Shown here: in pieces, positions 58,792 through 64,000 of the stretch | Position numbering within the stretch: the stretch's first letter is position 1 | How the letters are laid out: each line of letters begins with the position of its first letter | From: Chryseobacterium kimseyorum | Lineage (GTDB): Bacteria > Bacteroidota > Bacteroidia > Flavobacteriales > Weeksellaceae | Direction of reading: 5' to 3' | Assembly (NCBI RefSeq): GCF_025971945.1 | Contig: NZ_JAPDHW010000004.1 | Location: 277,190 to 341,189, forward strand | DNA: 64,000 nt | Notes under the pieces: generated by a model | Seen by the model: only the letters and a program-made list of their open reading frames with translations | What the model was told of the DNA's origin: nothing | Database searches by the model: none | Translations under genes and position numbers: made by a program

Positions 58792-61206
58792 ATGAAAAAG
58801 GGGCTTATTTTTTTATTTCTGTTGATGTTTGTTTTTGGTTTTTCGCAATCAAAACTCACAGTAATTAATGAAGCCAACGGTACTCCAATTCCGGACGCAA
58901 TTATCTCATGTAGTGATAAAATTCTTGGGAAAACAAATGAAAATGGGTTTTTAGAATTTAAATCTAAATGCAAAAGCATACAGATTAAAGCCAGTAATTA
59001 TTTCAAGGAAAGCGCACTGGTCGAAGATGAAATGACCGTTACTTTAATTAACAGTTCGTCAAAAACGCAGTCGATAGAAACTGTCATTTTAGAAGATAAA
59101 AGCGATCCGCAGGCGCTGGAAATTTTACGAAAAGTCAATCAGTTTTTCAACAGCAATTCTCCACGCAGTTTAGATTCTTACACTTATAAATCTTACGACA
59201 AAATCTCTTTAGATATAGATCAGGACAGCATCTCTGCGTATACAGAAATTTTCAACAGCGATTTTAATCTTTTCAGAAAGCAAAAAACCAAAGATTCTAT
59301 GAACGATGTTTCGGCCAGGAGAATCTTTTCTAAAAGCAAACTGTTTCTCTGGGAACGTGCTCAGGAATATTTATATTCAAAAAAGTACGGTGAAAAAGTG
59401 AATATTCTCGACAACCGTATCTCAGGTTTGAAGCAACCTATTTATGAATTAATTGCCCTGCAGGGAAACAGAGATAAAATTCCGGAACAGATTAAGCCTG
59501 AAAACCGCGGTCTGTACAGATTTTACCTCACCGATTCTATTGAAGTGGAAGGCAGAAAAAACTTTGTGATCCGCTTCCGTGAAGTGAGTTACAAAAAATC
59601 GGTAAAACGCAGAAAGTTCAATGGCTATTTATATATCGATACTGATACCTACGGAATCAAAAAAATAGAAAGCATCAGTAAAGATAAAAACGAGGGAAAC
59701 ATCTCAAGTACCTGGACCTTTTTTAACAACAGATGGTTTCTGTCCGAAGAAAGTGTAAAGCTGAGAATGAGCCGAATGATGATGAATACTGCTGATGCAG
59801 AAAACGATCCTGAAAATCAGCAGAAAAAACATAAGAAAAGCTTCGGAACGTACGCATATCTGAGTTCGAAATATTTTGATTATGAATCGCCCATTGAAGA
59901 AGATCAAAAAGACTTCAGAGGCTATACTTTTACCGTAAAGAATGCGGACGGGAAAACGCTGCAAAAATACAGAACCGAACCTTTATCTGAGCGTGAAAAA
60001 AATACCTACTTCGTCATCGACAGTTTGGGAAAAAAATATAACGTTGACCGTAAAGCAAGAATTTTAACAGGCTTAATCAACGGACAGGTGCGTGTAGGAA
60101 GTTTCGATTTTGATATTGGCGAAATTGTCAATTATAACTTATACGAAGGTTTCAGATTAGGTTTGAAAGGAAAACTGAACGAGAATTTCAATCCTTACTT
60201 CTCACCGGATTATTATTTTGCATACGGTTTGGGAGACGATAAACTGAAGTATGGAATCGGGCTTGACATTAAAACCACCCTCGATAAAAACTCATTTTTC
60301 AGAATTGAATATTATGATGATGTAAATTCTTCAGGAGAATTTTACCGCAGACTCTGGACTTTCCGAATGCGGATGATGAACTACGGAAATAATATCAATA
60401 ACGATAAATATTACCGCTACGAAGGTGCTTCTGTATCTTATCTCAATGACGTCACCAATGGATTAACGTTGGCTTTTGCTGCAAGACGAAATACAGAGGA
60501 AGCAAAGTTTGACTATAATTTCCGAAATGGTGGGGCAAGTTTTGAAAACTTCAACACCCTAGTTACGCTGAAATATTCTCCCAACTCAACCAACATTATG
60601 ACGCCTCAGGGAAAATCTCTGATTGACCAAAAATATCCTGAGCTCTATTTTAATTTTGAACAGAGTTTTAAAGCACTGGGCGGAGATTTCAATTATACCC
60701 GTTTCGACGCTTTGTTTGTACAGAATTTCAAAACCGGTTTGGGAACCACAGGTCTCAGATTATATGGCGGATTGGTTTTGGGAGAAGCTCCCATCTGGAA
60801 ACATTTTACAATGAACGGTCTGGCGTCGCCAAGTCGGGATATTAATTTCAACCTTACTTCCTATCTGGGATTTGCCACACTGGAAGGTGGAAAATTTTAT
60901 AATGACCGGTTTGTCGCGTATTATTTAACGCATAAACTGCCTTGGTATTTTAAAAGTATCGGACAGAATGTTTCAAGTTTTGATTTTGTTTTGAGAGGAA
61001 CGATCGGTGATATGAAGCATCCCGAATATCATGATTTCAGATTCAGAAAACTAGATCATCTGTATCAGGAGGTTGGAGTGGAATGGAATAATTTCCTTTC
61101 TTCGTACTTTAATTTAGGTGTTTTCTACAGAGTAGGATATTATACAACTTACAGTTTTAAACAGAATTTTGCCTTTCAGTTTAAATTAAAACTATTGGAG
61201 TTTTAA
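58792..61206 (+). CDS. DUF5686 outer membrane protein with CarboxypepD-reg-like domain
   Basis: An 804-aa outer-membrane protein. The signal peptide (MKKGLIFLFLLMFVFGFSQ) is followed by a carboxypeptidase-regulatory-like beta sandwich (residues about 20-95; TPIPDAIISCSDK, GKTNENGFLEF). A DUF5686 middle segment (VILEDKSDPQALEILRK, KLFLWERAQEYLYSKKYGEK) leads into a C-terminal beta barrel ending in alternating strands and the barrel-terminal Phe (FAFQFKLKLLEF). The family is widespread in Bacteroidetes, and its role (probably envelope biogenesis or transport) is not established. A paralogue follows at 61675. Confidence 0.9.
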   Translation: MKKGLIFLFLLMFVFGFSQSKLTVINEANGTPIPDAIISCSDKILGKTNENGFLEFKSKCKSIQIKASNYFKESALVEDEMTVTLINSSSKTQSIETVILEDKSDPQALEILRKVNQFFNSNSPRSLDSYTYKSYDKISLDIDQDSISAYTEIFNSDFNLFRKQKTKDSMNDVSARRIFSKSKLFLWERAQEYLYSKKYGEKVNILDNRISGLKQPIYELIALQGNRDKIPEQIKPENRGLYRFYLTDSIEVEGRKNFVIRFREVSYKKSVKRRKFNGYLYIDTDTYGIKKIESISKDKNEGNISSTWTFFNNRWFLSEESVKLRMSRMMMNTADAENDPENQQKKHKKSFGTYAYLSSKYFDYESPIEEDQKDFRGYTFTVKNADGKTLQKYRTEPLSEREKNTYFVIDSLGKKYNVDRKARILTGLINGQVRVGSFDFDIGEIVNYNLYEGFRLGLKGKLNENFNPYFSPDYYFAYGLGDDKLKYGIGLDIKTTLDKNSFFRIEYYDDVNSSGEFYRRLWTFRMRMMNYGNNINNDKYYRYEGASVSYLNDVTNGLTLAFAARRNTEEAKFDYNFRNGGASFENFNTLVTLKYSPNSTNIMTPQGKSLIDQKYPELYFNFEQSFKALGGDFNYTRFDALFVQNFKTGLGTTGLRLYGGLVLGEAPIWKHFTMNGLASPSRDINFNLTSYLGFATLEGGKFYNDRFVAYYLTHKLPWYFKSIGQNVSSFDFVLRGTIGDMKHPEYHDFRFRKLDHLYQEVGVEWNNFLSSYFNLGVFYRVGYYTTYSFKQNFAFQFKLKLLEF

Positions 61207-61295
61207 TTCCCTTCTTTCGGGGAATGTCAAAAAATTAAATATTATTTTTGACGGAGTGTTTTTAAAATAAATGAAAATTATTTAGAAGAAAATCA

Positions 61296-61532
61296 ATGAA
61301 AAAAATAGAAATAAAAGCAGAACAGTTTTTCGAATTACTGAGATTAAAAGATACTTCCATGTGGGCAATTTTCTCACAGATGATCGATGGTGAAGAAAAA
61401 GAAATGATTTTCTTAGACAACGAAAACAAAATTTTATTCAACTATATTTTACCCGATAATCAGGAGAAACTGGAAGAAGACAGAATAAAATTCTCTAAAG
61501 AATTTGCTGAAAAACAGGCTCATCTCAACTGA
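61296..61532 (+). CDS. Hypothetical protein, 78 aa
   Basis: A small soluble, highly charged protein (MKKIEIKAEQFFELLRLKDT, then EEDRIKFSKEFAEKQAHLN) with helical N- and C-termini and a central strand pair (KEMIFLDNENKILFNYIL). It sits between two DUF5686 paralogues on the same strand, about 90 nt after the first and 142 nt before the second. I do not recognise a family. Confidence 0.6.
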   Translation: MKKIEIKAEQFFELLRLKDTSMWAIFSQMIDGEEKEMIFLDNENKILFNYILPDNQEKLEEDRIKFSKEFAEKQAHLN

Positions 61533-61674
61533 TAATTAAATTACATTAAGAATTTTTAACATCTGCGGCACTTTATTTGCCATAGCTGATTTAATTGTCA
61601 CAATTTTCGATTTGATAAAAATCTGAATAGAAAGTCAATACCAGCCAATCAAATTTAATTGTTAGAAATTCTTT

Positions 61675-64000
61675 ATGAAAAAATTGTATTTCCTGCTGTT
61701 ATCATTCGGATACATCAGCACTTTCTCACAGTCGAAAATCGTCGTTAAAAATTCCGGAGATCAGTCTGTGATTTCTAATGCTTCGGTGACCTGTGATAAC
61801 AAATTGATAGGAAAGACCGACGCTTCCGGCACACTTAATTTTAGAACAAAATGTAAAAAAGTAGAAGTTTCTGCGAGAGGTTTTTTCGAAGATGACGTTG
61901 TGGTTGACAAAGTGATGGAAGTTTTTTTATCGAAAGCTGATTCTAAAACTCAAAATATTCAGACGGTAATCCTTGAAGATAAAAGTGATCCAAGAGCTCT
62001 GGAAATCCTCAGAAAAATCAATGATAATTACAAGCAGAATTCTCCATTAAGCCTTGATTCCTATTCATTTAAATCTTACGAAAAAATTTCTTTAGATTTT
62101 GATGAAGACAGCATTAAAGCCTACAATGCGTACATTGCTAACAGAATTGATTCTTTAAAAAGTCTTCCACAACAGCCGATGAAAGCTCAGGAAAGAAAAG
62201 ATTCTCTGGAATCTGTGAACTTGATGAAACTGGTCGGGAAAAGCAAAATGTTTTTGTGGGAACGGGCTTCTCAAAGTTTGTATTCTAAAAAATACGGTGA
62301 GAAAACCAATATTTTAGATAATAAAATTGCAGGTTTAAAAGAACCTATCTATGAATTAATGGCTTTCCGTTCGAACAGAAATGTTGTTCCGAAAGAGATT
62401 AAAGAAGAAAACAGAAACCTTTATAGATTCTTCCTGACCGATTCTATTGAAATTGACGGAAGAGAAAATTACGTAATCCGTTTTCGTCAGGTTGATTACA
62501 AAGAGGCGGTGAATAAAAGAAAATTCAATGGTTACCTGTATGTAGACAAAGAAACCTACGCTTTGAAAAAAATCGAAAGCAACAGTAAGATTAAAAGCGA
62601 AGGAAGCATTACCAGCATCTGGAAGCCGATCGAAAATAAATGGTTTTTGGTAAACGAAAACTATAAAATTAAAATGGGTTCCACTTCTTTTGATAATGAT
62701 GATAATTCGGAGAAAAAACGAACCAAGGAAGAAAAAGAGGCAGATAAAAACAACAGAAAGAAATTTGGAAGTTATGCTTTCGCCACTGCAGATTATTTTG
62801 ATTTTAAAACACCAATTGAAGAAAAACCGCAGGATTTCAAAGGCTACACAATTGATGTGAAAAATTCTGACGGGAATCTGATTGATCAGTACAGAACAGA
62901 AAACCTGACAGACCGTGAAGCGACAACGTATACTAAAATAGATAGTTTAAGCAGCAAATATAAGCTTGACCAAAAAGCAAAAGCTTTAACAGGTTTATTA
63001 AAAGGAAAAATCCGCATAGGAATTGTTGATTTTGATTTGGCGAGATTGATTGGTTACAATAAATATGAGCACTTCCGTTTCGGAGCCGGTGCAAAGCTGA
63101 ATGAAAAGTTTAATAAATATATTTCTCCAGACGCTTATTTCGCTTACGGAATTTATGACAAAGACTTTAAATTCGGAGCCGGCGTTGATATTCGAACGAC
63201 TTTAAATAAGAATTCGTTTTTCCGTGTGGAATATTTCAATGATGTCATGGCGGCCGGACGTTTCTCGGAAAATTTGTGGAATTTCAGAATGAAAATAATG
63301 AACTCCGGAGTTGCACTGAACAACGGTGTTTTCTATGGCTATGAAGGTTTTAAAGTTAGTTATGAGAATGACATTACCAATGGATTAACGGTGAATGTTT
63401 CGGCTAAAAAAACTCAGGAAGAATCTAAATTTGCTTACAGCTATAAAGGTTTGGGAAATCAGTTTGATATTGCTTCATCAACGATTACTTTAAAATATTC
63501 TCCAAACTCAAAGAATATTATGACGCCAACCGGAAAATACACCTATGAGCAAAATCTTCCGGAACTTTACTTAAATTATGAGCAGGGGTTCAAAACTTTA
63601 GACGGAGATTTTAATTTCAGCAGATTTGATGCACTTTTTGTTCATAACTTCAAAACAAAATTAGGAGTTACCGGAATCAGAGCTTACGGTGGAATTATTA
63701 CCGGTGAAGCTCCGATCTGGAAAAATTTCACCATGAACGGTTTAGGGAACGGACACGGCGGACTGAACTTCAACCTGACATCCTATCTTGGCTTCGCTAC
63801 CATGGAAGGAGGTAAATATTACAACGACAAATTTGTTGGTGCGTATCTTACGCATAAACTGCCTTGGTATTTTAAAAGTTTTGGAAAAAATGTATCAAGT
63901 TTTGATTTTATCTACAGAGGAACCATTGGGGATATGAAAAATAAAGAATTTCACCAGTTTGAATTTGAAAAGCTTGATCATTTATATAATGAATTAGGTT
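61675..64000 (+). CDS. DUF5686 paralogue, 3' end outside window
   Basis: The frame stays open from the ATG at 61675 to the window edge (775 codons, no stop). It starts with a signal peptide (MKKLYFLLLSFGYISTFSQ), then the same CarboxypepD-reg-like and DUF5686 layout as 58792-61206: VILEDKSDPRALEILRK, SKMFLWERASQSLYSKKYG, the barrel segments TSYLGFATMEGGKYYN, and FEKLDHLYNELG at the edge. The paralogue's counterpart of that last motif lies about 40 residues before its end, so little is missing. Tandem duplication is evident. Confidence 0.88.
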   Translation, partial: MKKLYFLLLSFGYISTFSQSKIVVKNSGDQSVISNASVTCDNKLIGKTDASGTLNFRTKCKKVEVSARGFFEDDVVVDKVMEVFLSKADSKTQNIQTVILEDKSDPRALEILRKINDNYKQNSPLSLDSYSFKSYEKISLDFDEDSIKAYNAYIANRIDSLKSLPQQPMKAQERKDSLESVNLMKLVGKSKMFLWERASQSLYSKKYGEKTNILDNKIAGLKEPIYELMAFRSNRNVVPKEIKEENRNLYRFFLTDSIEIDGRENYVIRFRQVDYKEAVNKRKFNGYLYVDKETYALKKIESNSKIKSEGSITSIWKPIENKWFLVNENYKIKMGSTSFDNDDNSEKKRTKEEKEADKNNRKKFGSYAFATADYFDFKTPIEEKPQDFKGYTIDVKNSDGNLIDQYRTENLTDREATTYTKIDSLSSKYKLDQKAKALTGLLKGKIRIGIVDFDLARLIGYNKYEHFRFGAGAKLNEKFNKYISPDAYFAYGIYDKDFKFGAGVDIRTTLNKNSFFRVEYFNDVMAAGRFSENLWNFRMKIMNSGVALNNGVFYGYEGFKVSYENDITNGLTVNVSAKKTQEESKFAYSYKGLGNQFDIASSTITLKYSPNSKNIMTPTGKYTYEQNLPELYLNYEQGFKTLDGDFNFSRFDALFVHNFKTKLGVTGIRAYGGIITGEAPIWKNFTMNGLGNGHGGLNFNLTSYLGFATMEGGKYYNDKFVGAYLTHKLPWYFKSFGKNVSSFDFIYRGTIGDMKNKEFHQFEFEKLDHLYNELG

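Overview
The window looks like chromosomal DNA of a Flavobacteriia member close to Chryseobacterium (Weeksellaceae). The DNA is AT-rich. There are three secreted proteins with C-terminal type IX secretion (T9SS) sorting domains, several promoters with the Bacteroidetes -7 box TAnnTTTG, no clear Shine-Dalgarno sequences, and family types typical of the group (DUF5686 proteins, short archaeal-type ProRS, a fused E1 alpha/beta dehydrogenase, DnaE with an N-terminal exonuclease). The genus is an inference from gene content only. I saw no rRNA, tRNA, CRISPR array or intact transposase.

Layout. 1-8.4 kb: a 53-aa membrane protein, then three large T9SS cargo proteins. 8.7-13.4 kb: dnaE. 13.5-14.5 kb: a PadR regulator with a partner membrane protein. 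14.7-24.4 kb: E1 fusion, bestrophin, glycosyltransferase, a THUMP rRNA methyltransferase operon, a second methyltransferase, a ZIP metal transporter and a FadL/OmpP1-like porin. 24.4-32 kb: a Gly/Trp-rich lipoprotein, proS, an OmpA-family protein, an Nramp transporter with an operator-like palindrome, grpE and dnaJ. 32-44 kb: GH43 enzyme, beta-propeller, acyltransferase, DUF808, esterase, DedA, prfB, an unusual AAA ATPase and an ABC transporter pair. 44.3-48.2 kb: msrA and alaS.

48.3-54.2 kb is the accessory part. It starts with eight copies of a ~130-bp nested palindromic element that can be drawn as a four-way junction, interrupted by a frameshifted GIY-YIG nuclease gene. Next come a 230-aa helical protein of unknown function, ten tandem 21-bp units and a 36-aa micro-ORF. 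Then follows a tightly overlapping three-gene operon: a P-loop kinase-like protein, a PIN-GNAT-PUA/EVE-like fusion and an ASCH protein. I read this operon as a possible undescribed conflict, defence or RNA-modification module.

54.2-64 kb returns to envelope functions: a lipoprotein, a PhoX-like lipoprotein, a di-haem cytochrome c peroxidase and two DUF5686 paralogues around a 78-aa protein. The second paralogue runs off the window end.

Two themes cross the window. Heptanucleotide-phased repeats lie directly before dnaJ, the ABC transporter and alaS. Several genes have a -7 promoter box only 4-7 nt before the start codon, which implies leaderless or nearly leaderless mRNAs.
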